Shown here piece by piece: positions 16,803 through 23,918 of a DNA stretch of 23,918 nt. Positions within the stretch are counted from its first letter, which is position 1. Each line of letters opens with the position of its first letter. The translations under genes and the position numbers were made by a program. Source of the stretch: Ideonella sp. (lineage in GTDB: Bacteria; Pseudomonadota; Gammaproteobacteria; Burkholderiales; Burkholderiaceae_C); assembly GCF_016702655.1 (NCBI RefSeq), contig NZ_JADJDO010000012.1, forward strand, positions 1 through 23,918, read 5' to 3'. The notes below the pieces were generated by a model. The model searched no databases. It had not been told where the DNA came from and was given only the letters and a program-made list of their open reading frames with translations.

Positions 16803-18566
16803 TCAGAACCCCCAGAAGAGCGATGCCTGGATGGTGCTCCACGGCCGTGCCGCGCCCTGCGTCTGCGCCTGGATCACGTCGCCGGGCCAGGCGATCCCGG
16901 TCACGCCGAGGAAGAACAGCTGCTTGGAGATTGCCCAGCGCACGACGAGGTCAAGTTCGTTGCCATAGGTCTTCTGCCCCGTCGGCAGCGGCACGTCGGC
17001 CCACAGGTGGTAATAGTCGAGCGTGAAATTCAAGCGCGCATCCGGCCCACCGTTCAGGCGCACGCGGTGCGAGTTCAGGTTGGTGTTGGTGACCACCTTC
17101 TTGAAATTGACGCCCTGTACCCATTCGTCCAGTCCGCTGGACAGCGGGGCGTCGAAGGCCTCGCGCGTGGCCGTGCCCGGCCGGTCGCCGCTGAAGCTCG
17201 CGTAGCGGTAGAGCAGGCTCGGCGTCCACGGCAGCGTCTTGGCGGTGTAGGCGAGCTGCGCGTACCAGGCGCGCGCCGAGACCGCGGCCTCGGTGCTGTC
17301 CTGCCAGGCGGCCTCGGCGAGCGTGCTGAAGCCGCCGCCCAGATCGCGATGGCCGGCGCGCAGGTTCAGCGTGCGCTCGCCCTTGCGTGGCGTGAAGCTG
17401 CCGTCGCCGTTGCGCAGCCTTGTGTCCGACCTGGGAACGCGGTAGGCCGCGAGCCCGAGGTCCCAGCCGGCGTCTTCCAGCCAGCCGGCGCGCAGGCCCT
17501 GGAAGCGGGTGTTGCTGTCGAAGGCCTTCAGTTCCGCCGGATCCAGGTCGAAATACTCCAGCTCCAGCGGGCCGTTGCGGGCTTCGGCCAGAACCGCCAT
17601 CTGGTAGGTGGTGCGCGGGTTCAGGTACAGCGCCGGGTTCGGGCCGGCGTTGGCACCCGCGGCGTAACGCGAGAACAGGAAACCGCTGTTCAGCTGCCAG
17701 TTCTGCCGGCCGACCGACAGGCGCGCCGAGCGCTTTTCTTCCGGCTGCGCCCACAGCACGCCGCCATAGACCTTCTCCCACATCGTCTCGGTGCGCGTGT
17801 CGGAGCGGAACAAGTCCTGGCCGGTGGCGCCGGAGGTCATGCCGGTGGCCTCACCGTACAGGTACAGGTCCGGCCCTCCGAACCGGGTGGCGCCGGCAAT
17901 CCCGAACTCCACCATGCCCTCGGCCCAGCTGGTGCGGCCGGGGCCGGGCGGATCGAGCGCGATCGGGCTCTGGCTCGTGTAGGTGGGCGCGCTGCCAAAC
18001 CACGGGTTGTAGTCGCTGTACAGGCCGCCCCAGACATTGAGCTGCAGCCGCAGCAGCGCCTCGCTGCTTTCGTACAGCACCGGCAGGCTGCTGCGCTGGC
18101 CGTCGACCAGCCAGCCATGCACCACCGGTTTCGTGTCCGCGCTCAATGTTGCCGAGATGACCAGCACGATGCTGCCCGGCCGCTCGCTCGCATAGACCGC
18201 ATAGCTCACGTCGCGCAGCCCGGGCAGCGCGCCGAGTGCGGCGACGACCTGCTCGGTCAGCGGTTGGTTGAACGAGCCCGAGCGCAGCCGGCGCGTCTGC
18301 TCCTCGACGCGTTCGCGCAGCGCGCGGTCGCCTTCGTCCGAGCCGGTGCCGCCGTAGAGGTCGAGGAACAGCAGGTTGACCGCGTAGCCGGTGAACTGCT
18401 GCGGCGGCAGTGCGGCACGCACCACGCCGGGGGCGGGCGTGTCGGACACGGCAGACCGCTCCGGCCGCTGCGCCGCCTGAGCCGCGGCCAGCGTCGCGCA
18501 GGCGGTGAGACCGAGCGCCGCGCCGAGCCCCCGAAGCCGGGCCGAGCTCGGCAGTGCGTGCGCCAT
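16803..18566 (-). CDS. Outer-membrane beta-barrel protein, porin / alginate-export-like
   Basis: The 587-residue protein has a signal peptide (about 1-30, ending in an alanine-rich stretch with AQA) and ends in SLFWGF with the terminal Phe typical of outer-membrane barrels. From about residue 210 on, alternating hydrophobic strands with many Trp/Tyr/Gly suggest a beta-barrel; RLSVGRQNWQLNSGFLFS and FDSNTRFQGLRAGWLED recall the alginate_exp porin family, so a substrate channel is likely. The first 180 residues after the signal form an extra domain with no recognised motif. It starts at ATG 18566, overlapping the stop of the upstream SDR by one base (TGATG), so it is translated from the same message as the two SDRs. 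This suggests uptake of the compound they oxidise. It converges with menA, three bases apart. Confidence 0.78.
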   Translation of the reverse strand: MAHALPSSARLRGLGAALGLTACATLAAAQAAQRPERSAVSDTPAPGVVRAALPPQQFTGYAVNLLFLDLYGGTGSDEGDRALRERVEEQTRRLRSGSFNQPLTEQVVAALGALPGLRDVSYAVYASERPGSIVLVISATLSADTKPVVHGWLVDGQRSSLPVLYESSEALLRLQLNVWGGLYSDYNPWFGSAPTYTSQSPIALDPPGPGRTSWAEGMVEFGIAGATRFGGPDLYLYGEATGMTSGATGQDLFRSDTRTETMWEKVYGGVLWAQPEEKRSARLSVGRQNWQLNSGFLFSRYAAGANAGPNPALYLNPRTTYQMAVLAEARNGPLELEYFDLDPAELKAFDSNTRFQGLRAGWLEDAGWDLGLAAYRVPRSDTRLRNGDGSFTPRKGERTLNLRAGHRDLGGGFSTLAEAAWQDSTEAAVSARAWYAQLAYTAKTLPWTPSLLYRYASFSGDRPGTATREAFDAPLSSGLDEWVQGVNFKKVVTNTNLNSHRVRLNGGPDARLNFTLDYYHLWADVPLPTGQKTYGNELDLVVRWAISKQLFFLGVTGIAWPGDVIQAQTQGAARPWSTIQASLFWGF

Positions 18567-19375
18567 CAGTCGGCGGTCGGCATCTTGCTCTTGTAGCTGC
18601 CGCCGCCGTCGACGTGCAGGTGGATGCCGGTGACCCACGCTGCCGCCGGCGAGAGCAGGTAGTTGAAGGCGTAGGCGATGTCGAGGGGCGCGCCGCGCCT
18701 CTTGAGCACGAAGGAATCCGCGAGGCGCTTGAGCATCGCCGGGTCGTAGCCGGCCTTGAGCGTGGCCTCGCCGTTATCCACCGAGCCGATGACGATCGCG
18801 TTGCAGCGCACCTCGGGCCCTGACATCGCGGCGATGCTCTTGCTCATGTGCAGCAGCGCGGCCTTGGCGTTGCTGTACGAGATGAACTCCGGCGACGGCG
18901 TGGTGCCCACCGCCGAGCCGGAGATGGTGATCGACGCGTTGTCCTGCTTCTTCAGGTGCGGCATGCACAGCTTGGACAGGTTGTAGGCGCTCACCGTGTT
19001 GAGCAGGTAGGACTTCATCATGTAGTCCATGCTCACGTCCCACAGCGGCGTGTACTCGCCCCAGCCGACGTTGTTGATCAGCGCGGTGATCTTGCCGAAC
19101 TTCTTCAACGTCGCGTCGACGAGCGCCTGTTGCTCGGCCTCGCTGGTGACGTCGGTCCTGATCGCCAATGTCTCGCGGCCGGTGGCCTGCTGCACTGCGG
19201 CGGCCACCTTCTCGGCGTTCTCGAGGTTGAGGTCGCTGACGACCACGTTGGCGCCTGCTGCCGCCAGCACGTGCGCCGTAGCGCCGCCGATGGCACCGCC
19301 GGCGCCGGTGATGATGACCGCATAGCCTTCGAGGCTGAACGGGTTGGCAAGGATCTGGAAGGGGTCGTGGGCCAC
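18566..19375 (-). CDS. Short-chain dehydrogenase, steroid-dehydrogenase-like
   Basis: The 269-residue protein is an SDR with some departures from the classical motifs. The cofactor loop is TGAGGAIG (residues 23-30; AIG instead of GIG), the NAG motif is NNVG (101-104), and the catalytic set is Ser154, Tyr167 and Lys171. D48 at the end of the second strand (VVVSDLN) suggests NAD preference. The C-terminus carries WVTGIHLHVDGGGSYKSKM. The start is GTG 19375, supported by GGAG five bases before it; the long open frame upstream has no credible sequence. It lies 59 bases after hdhA and overlaps the barrel-protein start. By context a hydroxysteroid or similar alcohol dehydrogenase is inferred, but the substrate is not known from the sequence. 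Confidence 0.85.
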   Translation of the reverse strand: MAHDPFQILANPFSLEGYAVIITGAGGAIGGATAHVLAAAGANVVVSDLNLENAEKVAAAVQQATGRETLAIRTDVTSEAEQQALVDATLKKFGKITALINNVGWGEYTPLWDVSMDYMMKSYLLNTVSAYNLSKLCMPHLKKQDNASITISGSAVGTTPSPEFISYSNAKAALLHMSKSIAAMSGPEVRCNAIVIGSVDNGEATLKAGYDPAMLKRLADSFVLKRRGAPLDIAYAFNYLLSPAAAWVTGIHLHVDGGGSYKSKMPTAD

Positions 19376-19434
19376 GGGGGTCTCCGAAGAAGGTTTGGGC
19401 GAAGCCGGTGCGCGCCGCGGCGGCGCGCGCTGGA

Positions 19435-20202
19435 TCAATCGAGTTCCTGCACGCCGCCACCGCTGACGGTGAGCACCTGGCCGCTGACCCAGGCCGACGC
19501 CGGCGAGCACAGGAAGAGCGCCGCGTTGGCGATGTCGCGCGCCTCGCCCAGGCGGCCGAGCGGCGTGTGCTTGAGCATCGCCTTCTCGATCTCGGGCGTC
19601 AGCACGCTGGCCAGCGCGGCCGTCTTGATGGCGCCCGGCGCGATGGCGTTGACGCGGATGCCCATGGGTCCCAGGTCGAAGGCGATGTTGCGCGTCAGGT
19701 GGTTTTCGGCCGCCTTCGACGACGCGTACGAAGCCATGCGCTGGTTCTTGTTCTCGCCGGCCATCGAGCTGATGTTGAGCACCGCGCCGCCGCCGGCCTT
19801 TTGGATGTGCGGCGCGCACAGCTGCGTCAGGTGGAAGACCGAGAAGACGTTGAGCTCGTAGGCCCAGACGAAGGTCTCCATCGGCATGTCGAAGGGCTTG
19901 GGCCCGCCGCCGCCGGCGTTGTTGACCAGCACGTTGATCTGGCCGAAGGCGGCCAGCGCCGCATCGACCAGCGCCTGCCGGGCCGCATCGCTGGTGACAT
20001 CGCAGGCCACGCCCACCGCGCGGCCACCGGCGGCCACGATGGCCTGGGCTACCGCATCGGCGGTCTCCTTCTTCAGGTCGCTGACCACCACCGCCGCACC
20101 GGCCTGCGCAAACAATTCGGCGATGCCGCGCCCGATCCCGGCGCCGCCGCCGGTGACGATCGCCACCTGGCCTTGCAGGCCAAACACGTCCTGTAGGTTC
20201 AT
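19435..20202 (-). CDS. hdhA: 7-alpha-hydroxysteroid dehydrogenase
   Basis: The protein matches E. coli HdhA, which oxidises the 7-alpha-hydroxyl of bile acids such as cholate with NAD+. Both are 255 residues. The cofactor loop TGGGAGIG is at 17-24, the substrate-loop signature NNAGGGGPKPFDMPM at 94-108, the catalytic triad Ser146, Tyr159 and Lys163 (the E. coli numbering), and the end GQVLTVSGGGVQELD differs from E. coli by little. S41-D42 after the second strand fits NAD(H). ATG 20202 is taken as the start because it gives the family length; GTG 20208, with GGAG four bases upstream, is an alternative. It leads a three-gene unit with a second SDR and an outer-membrane protein. Substrate in this organism is inferred, since close relatives may act on other secondary alcohols. 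Confidence 0.85.
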   Translation of the reverse strand: MNLQDVFGLQGQVAIVTGGGAGIGRGIAELFAQAGAAVVVSDLKKETADAVAQAIVAAGGRAVGVACDVTSDAARQALVDAALAAFGQINVLVNNAGGGGPKPFDMPMETFVWAYELNVFSVFHLTQLCAPHIQKAGGGAVLNISSMAGENKNQRMASYASSKAAENHLTRNIAFDLGPMGIRVNAIAPGAIKTAALASVLTPEIEKAMLKHTPLGRLGEARDIANAALFLCSPASAWVSGQVLTVSGGGVQELD

Positions 20203-20280
20203 ATTCACTGGGCTCCAGCAATATCGACTGCGGCAGAATTCTCACAGGCGACCAGGGTGCCGGGCAATATCGAAATGAGT

Positions 20281-20307
20281 GCTGTCGCCCATTTTGGGCG
20301 GCGCAGC
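20281..20307. repeat. Inverted repeat in the hdhA divergent gap
   Basis: CGCCCA (20286-20291) and TGGGCG (20295-20300) form a perfect hairpin with a TTT loop, and GCTG (20281-20284) with CAGC (20304-20307) add outer pairs. It sits in the 172-base gap between hdhA and the divergent small membrane protein gene, where an operator would be expected. No T-run follows, so it is not a normal terminator. Confidence 0.5.
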
Positions 20308-20374
20308 ATTGATCGCGCCCTACGAAGGCGGCTCCAATCGCTTCTCCCAGAGCTTGGCCTGACCCGCGGCACAC

Positions 20375-20863
20375 ATGAAGTTCTCCAGCACACCCCCTCG
20401 CCTGGCCGATGCGCTGCCCGGCAGCCTGATCAACGGCGTGATCAATGGCGCCATCGCCTGGTCGGCCTTCAAGGGCAGCGCGCAGGTGCCGCTGTCCGTG
20501 GACAGCATCGTGGCGCCGGGCGTCACCGCACTCGGGAATGCCGCCACGGTGGCCTTCGCGCTGACCTTCATCATCACCTCGATCACCTTCTTCGTGTTCC
20601 GCTCCGGCGCGCGCAAGTCCGGCACGGCGCCGCCCGCACTGACCGGGATCGGTTACTGGCCCGCGGGACTGGGTATCGCTTTGCGCAACACCTTGCTCGT
20701 CTTCGGTGGCTTCGTCGCCGCGGCCGTGCTGTGGCAGCGCTTTGTCGGCACCCTGCTCGTCGGGCCCCTGGCCGCCACGCTGGTGGTGGCTGCGGTGGCC
20801 GCCATCGCGACCGCCTTGGCCGAGTGGCGCACCAAGCGGGAGATGTTCGGTGCGATGGGCTGA
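20375..20863 (+). CDS. Small integral membrane protein of unknown function
   Basis: The 162-residue protein has four likely membrane helices, at about residues 15-32, 53-75, 98-120 and 128-149, with a basic loop RSGARKSG after the second and a polar C-terminus EWRTKREMFGAMG. I recognise no family. The start is ATG 20375 (MKFSSTPPRLADALP). It is divergent from hdhA. Its last 14 bases overlap the start of the MscS-type gene, whose Shine-Dalgarno GGGAG (20838-20842) lies inside it, so the two are probably made together. That pairing suggests, without proof, a membrane partner of the channel. Confidence 0.72.
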   Translation: MKFSSTPPRLADALPGSLINGVINGAIAWSAFKGSAQVPLSVDSIVAPGVTALGNAATVAFALTFIITSITFFVFRSGARKSGTAPPALTGIGYWPAGLGIALRNTLLVFGGFVAAAVLWQRFVGTLLVGPLAATLVVAAVAAIATALAEWRTKREMFGAMG

Positions 20864-23048
20864 CCCGGCGTGCGCCCGAAGCCCAGTCCCGGACGCGCGG
20901 GCTGTGGTTGCGGCGCGGCGGCACCGGGGTCGCGGGGCCTGGCTGCTGTGCCTGGTGCTGGCCGCAGGGCCTTTCGCGCTGCAAGCCCAGGGCACGCCAG
21001 CAGGGGCATCCCTGCAGGCGGAACTGGAGCAGGCGCGGGCACAACTCAATGGCCTGCAGGCCTTGCCGCCGCTGCAGCGCGAGGGTCAGGCCGACCGGCT
21101 GCGTGCCCTGAATCGACAGGTCGCCTTGCTGGGTGCGCGTGTCGATGCGCTGTCGTCCCCGGCCGAAACAGCCGTGCCGCCGCAGCCCGCCGCGCTGGAG
21201 GGCACGGCGCCCTATGCCACGGCCCAGCTCGACCGGCTGCGCGACCAGCTCGACAGCCTGGAGGCCCAGCGTGCCGCGTTGCGGCCCCTGCAGGCCTCGC
21301 TGGCTGCCGAGCGCCAGGAGGCCGCAACCACGCTGCGCAAGGCGGCCGAGGCGCTGCGCCTGCGTCGTGAACAGACCGAACGCGCACGCGACGATGCGGC
21401 GGACCACCGCGCCCGCGACGAGCTGGAAATGGCTCAGCTCGAACACCGGGTGGCCGAGTTGGAGCTCGAACGCATCGACCGGGCGCTCGCCCAGACCCAG
21501 GGGCGGCTGCACGCGCTGGACGATCCGGCTCGCCAGCTCGCCGCACAGATCGACACGGCACGCGCGGCGCAGCGCATCGGTGCCGAGGATCTGGCCGCCG
21601 TGCGGTCCGCCGCGGACAAGGAACGCCGCGCCATCGCCACGCAGCGCGCCCGGCTGGAAGCCGCGCTGCGGAACAGCCGGCCGGACGGCGCGGCGCCGGA
21701 CAGCGCAGCGCAACGCCGGGCGCGCTGGGACCGCGACACGCTGGCGAGCCTGACCGAACTCGACGCCGTGGTGACCGCCCGTGCCACCGTGTGGCAACAG
21801 CGCCAGGCGGCGCTGGACGCGCAAGGGTCGGACACGGCACGCGCGGCGGCGGCGACCGAGTTGCAGCGCTCGATCGACCAGGCGCGCGCGCACGAGCGCG
21901 GCATCGACGAGCGGCTGGCCTTGCTGCGCTCGGAGCTGCGGCTGCAGCGCTCGCGCATGGAGGCGGCCTCCGGCGACGCCTCGGGGCAGGCCGCGGAGCG
22001 CCGCTCGCTCGACAGCCTGCAGCGCCGCCTGGAAGTCGACGAGGATCTGCGCGCGGAACTGGCACGCGTGGCGTTGCTGCTGGAACGCAGCCGCAGCGAC
22101 TTGGCCGATGCCGCTGCCCCGCCGTCGTCGCAGGACCTGCTGGCGCGGCTGCGCGCCGGCACGCTGGCCCTGCTGGCGGCGGCGTGGAACTACGAGCTGT
22201 TCAGCGCGCCCGAGACGCTGGTGGTCGAAGGCCGGCCGGTCACCATCGACTATGGCGTGACGGTGGGCAAGAGCATCGGCGTGGTGCTGCTGTTCGGCAT
22301 CGGCTGGTGGCTGGCCGCGCGCCTGGGCCGGCGCGTGATCGAAGCGTTCGTGCGCCGCGGCACCCTTGGCGACGCGCAGGGCCGGGTGCTTTACCGCTGG
22401 CTGATGACGGCGCTGCTGCTGCTGGTGTTGTGGGCGGCGCTCAAGCTTGCACGCATACCGCTCGCTGCGTTCGCATTCCTCGGCGGCGCGCTGGCGATCG
22501 GCATCGGCTTCGGTGCGCAGAACCTGCTGAAGAACCTGATGAGCGGCGTGATCATCCTGTTCGAACGCAAGATCCGTGTCGGCGACGTGGTCACGGTTGG
22601 CGGCGTGTCCGGTACGGTCGGCGCGATCGACCTGCGCGCGACGACGCTGCGCGGCTTCGACGGCATCCAGCAGATCCTGCCGAACTCGTACCTGCTGGAA
22701 AACCTGGTCGGAGACTGGTCGCAAAGCCCAGGGGGCCTGCGCACCGAGCTGCGGGTGCCGGTCGCCTATGGCACGGACAGCCGCGCCGCTGCCGCGCTGA
22801 TCCTGGAATGTGCGCGGGCGCACCCGCAGGTACTGGCGACCCCGGCGCCCGACGTGCTGCTGGACGAATTCGCGGCGTACGGACCGGTCTTCAAGCTGTG
22901 GATCTGGACCGCACTGGGCGGCGCGCGCGCGGCGCCACTGGTCGCGAGCGACCTGCGCTTCGCGATCGATCGCGCCTTCACCGCGCGCGGCATCGCGCCT
23001 CCGGTGACGCGCCACGACATCACCCTGGCCCCGGCTGCGCAACCCTAG
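20850..23048 (+). CDS. MscS-family mechanosensitive channel with long periplasmic coiled coil
   Basis: The 732-residue protein belongs to the larger MscS/MscK-like channels, which release solutes on hypo-osmotic shock. After a signal sequence (about 30-47, LLCLVLAAGPFALQAQG), residues 54-423 are rich in Ala, Arg, Glu, Gln and Leu with coiled-coil spacing and form a periplasmic domain. The segment WNYELFSAPETLVVEGR and helices at about 470-492 and 515-535 precede the pore helix and MscS core: GGALAIGIGFGAQNLLKN (F554-N558), then VIILFERKIRVGDVV, GTVGAIDLRATTLRGFDG and ILPNS. The C-terminal alpha/beta cage follows to TAG 23046-23048. GTG 20850 is chosen for its GGGAG seven bases upstream; GTG 20904 is an alternative. 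The stop overlaps the convergent regulator's stop in the palindrome CTAG. Confidence 0.9.
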   Translation: MRWADPACARSPVPDARAVVAARRHRGRGAWLLCLVLAAGPFALQAQGTPAGASLQAELEQARAQLNGLQALPPLQREGQADRLRALNRQVALLGARVDALSSPAETAVPPQPAALEGTAPYATAQLDRLRDQLDSLEAQRAALRPLQASLAAERQEAATTLRKAAEALRLRREQTERARDDAADHRARDELEMAQLEHRVAELELERIDRALAQTQGRLHALDDPARQLAAQIDTARAAQRIGAEDLAAVRSAADKERRAIATQRARLEAALRNSRPDGAAPDSAAQRRARWDRDTLASLTELDAVVTARATVWQQRQAALDAQGSDTARAAAATELQRSIDQARAHERGIDERLALLRSELRLQRSRMEAASGDASGQAAERRSLDSLQRRLEVDEDLRAELARVALLLERSRSDLADAAAPPSSQDLLARLRAGTLALLAAAWNYELFSAPETLVVEGRPVTIDYGVTVGKSIGVVLLFGIGWWLAARLGRRVIEAFVRRGTLGDAQGRVLYRWLMTALLLLVLWAALKLARIPLAAFAFLGGALAIGIGFGAQNLLKNLMSGVIILFERKIRVGDVVTVGGVSGTVGAIDLRATTLRGFDGIQQILPNSYLLENLVGDWSQSPGGLRTELRVPVAYGTDSRAAAALILECARAHPQVLATPAPDVLLDEFAAYGPVFKLWIWTALGGARAAPLVASDLRFAIDRAFTARGIAPPVTRHDITLAPAAQP

Positions 23049-23635
23049 GAATCGCGAGGCGCCGGCCCGGCGCGCTCGCGCGCGAGCGCCTCCTGCGCAT
23101 CCTGCAGCACCGAGCCGATCACGCCCGAGGCCTGCATGAAGCGGCGCACGGCATCGACGCTGAGCGCATGCATCTGCGGGTCGACGGACGCGACGTTGAT
23201 CACATAGCCTTCGATCCCTCTCAGCAGCCGGCCCTGGGCTTCAAGCCGCTCAAGCTTGCGGCGGATCGTCTCGCGAGGCCGGTCCATGATCTGGGACAGG
23301 TCGCGCAGGCGCACCGGCCGCAATCGCGCCTGCGACCCCGGGATGCGGCCGTCGGCGCCGAGCACGCTGGTCGGGCTGGAGCCTGGCGGCATCAGGTGGG
23401 CGACATTGAGGTGCGCGATGGTGCCGAACAGGATCATCGCTTCGGTGTCGTTGTCGAAGTGGCGCGCGGCACGGATCACCTGGTCGACGATGAAGCGGTT
23501 CATCGTGAACGCGGCCAGGCTGAACGCGCGCCCGTAGGCCGGCTCGGCGTCTTCGGCTGCAACGCGCTCCTCGCCCGGCAGCCCCGGTGCGGCGAGGTCC
23601 TGCTGCGCCGGAGCCGATTCGAATTCAGGTGACAT
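23045..23635 (-). CDS. Winged-helix (Crp-type HTH) transcriptional regulator
   Basis: The 196-residue protein has a DNA-binding winged helix at about residues 108-145: LRDLSQIMDRPRETIRRKLERLEAQGRL, with the wing following as GIEGYVINVA. The pattern resembles the HTH of Crp/Fnr-like or IclR-like regulators. No cyclic-nucleotide jellyroll precedes it; residues 35-90 are helical (FTMNRFIVDQVIRAARHF, AMILFGTIAHLNVAHL) and may be a sensor or dimerisation part I cannot name. The first 30 residues are acidic and probably disordered. Start is ATG 23635 without a strong Shine-Dalgarno. It follows, 33 bases after, the partial gene at the right edge, and its stop overlaps that of the channel gene. Its targets are unknown; the nearby steroid-type module is a candidate. 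Confidence 0.72.
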   Translation of the reverse strand: MSPEFESAPAQQDLAAPGLPGEERVAAEDAEPAYGRAFSLAAFTMNRFIVDQVIRAARHFDNDTEAMILFGTIAHLNVAHLMPPGSSPTSVLGADGRIPGSQARLRPVRLRDLSQIMDRPRETIRRKLERLEAQGRLLRGIEGYVINVASVDPQMHALSVDAVRRFMQASGVIGSVLQDAQEALARERAGPAPRDS

Positions 23636-23668
23636 GGAGTCGAGAGCGCGCCGCTCGTTGCCGGCCGC

Positions 23669-23918
23669 TCAGCCCAGCAAGCGCACAAGCAGCTTGTACA
23701 GGCGCACCCAAGGCGACAGCGGCTGCGTGAAGTCGGCCCGGTTCTCGGGCTCGATGTTGCGCATCGGCGCGCCGCGGTCGAGCGTGTTGTCGACGAAGGA
23801 GGCGAGCGAAGCCACGCCTGCCGCCTCGATGCCGGTGCCCGAAGTCGATGATCGTCAGGCAGTGCCAGTCGTTGAGGTTGCGGAAGTAGGGCTGGTGAAA
23901 GCTCACGTTCGTGTAGCC
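23669..23918 (-). pseudogene. 3' end of an unassigned gene, one frameshift
   Basis: The minus-strand frame from the window edge reads YTNVSFHQPYFRNLNDWH, then CLTIIDFG, and shifts at about 23838-23840, where an extra C follows on the plus strand. The neighbouring frame continues TGIEAAGVASLASFVDN, TLDRGAPMRNIEPENRADF and ends WVRLYKLLVRLLG at TGA 23669-23671. The joined segment is plainly protein-like (aromatic, good codon use) and is the last 82 or so residues of a larger protein. I do not recognise the family. It lies just upstream of the regulator gene on the same strand. Confidence 0.6.

Noticed and set aside
20583..23042. An 819-codon minus-strand open frame opposite the MscS-type channel
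   Set aside because: It is Gln/Arg/Ala-rich shadow of the coiled-coil coding sequence; no motif is seen, and the plus strand has the MscS core.
1..23918. tRNA, rRNA, insertion sequence, phage or toxin-antitoxin genes
   Set aside because: None was recognised on either strand by eye; a tRNAscan-SE, Infernal and ISfinder run would settle it.

Overview
The window is very GC-rich and densely packed, with kdsD-kdsC-lptC lipopolysaccharide genes, ATGA/GTGA start-stop overlaps, GTG starts and strong G/C third-position bias. This points to a betaproteobacterium, probably Burkholderiales and perhaps near the Rubrivivax/Leptothrix group. That placement is an inference from gene content and style; no marker gene is present to prove it.

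Left part (1-8414): the sequence is full of small insertions and deletions. Three plus-strand genes are recognisable only by joining frames: a geranylgeranyl-reductase-like flavoprotein, a YafJ-type class II glutamine amidotransferase and an M14 zinc carboxypeptidase. Behind them on the minus strand lie a GCS2-type carboxylate-amine ligase, a Rieske oxygenase, an intact MarC membrane protein and a BtuF-like cobalamin-binding protein; all but MarC are also damaged. Many changes are one-base errors in short homopolymers, so poor sequence quality near a contig end is a likelier cause than true decay.

Middle part (8411-16799): mostly clean. It holds a multi-pass membrane protein, an RRM glycine-rich RNA-binding protein with a good rho-independent terminator, a short-chain dehydrogenase, and the minus-strand run kdsD-kdsC-lptC (Kdo synthesis and LPS export). 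lptA, the gene usually found next, is absent; only a 62-codon ORF sits in its place. Divergent from kdsD are a Kef-type cation/proton antiporter and, overlapping it, a MenA-type prenyltransferase.

Right part (16803-23918): a minus-strand set made of a 7-alpha-hydroxysteroid dehydrogenase (hdhA, with the E. coli catalytic positions), a second SDR and an outer-membrane beta-barrel protein looks like a small steroid/bile-acid (or similar hydrophobic substrate) module. Diverging from it are a small membrane protein and an overlapping long MscS-family channel with a coiled-coil periplasmic domain. A winged-helix regulator and the 3' end of an unassigned gene finish the window.

No tRNA, rRNA, CRISPR array, insertion sequence or phage gene was recognised. 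No clearly new system is evident; the most interesting items are the steroid-type module, the broken Lpt cluster and the MenA variant motif.
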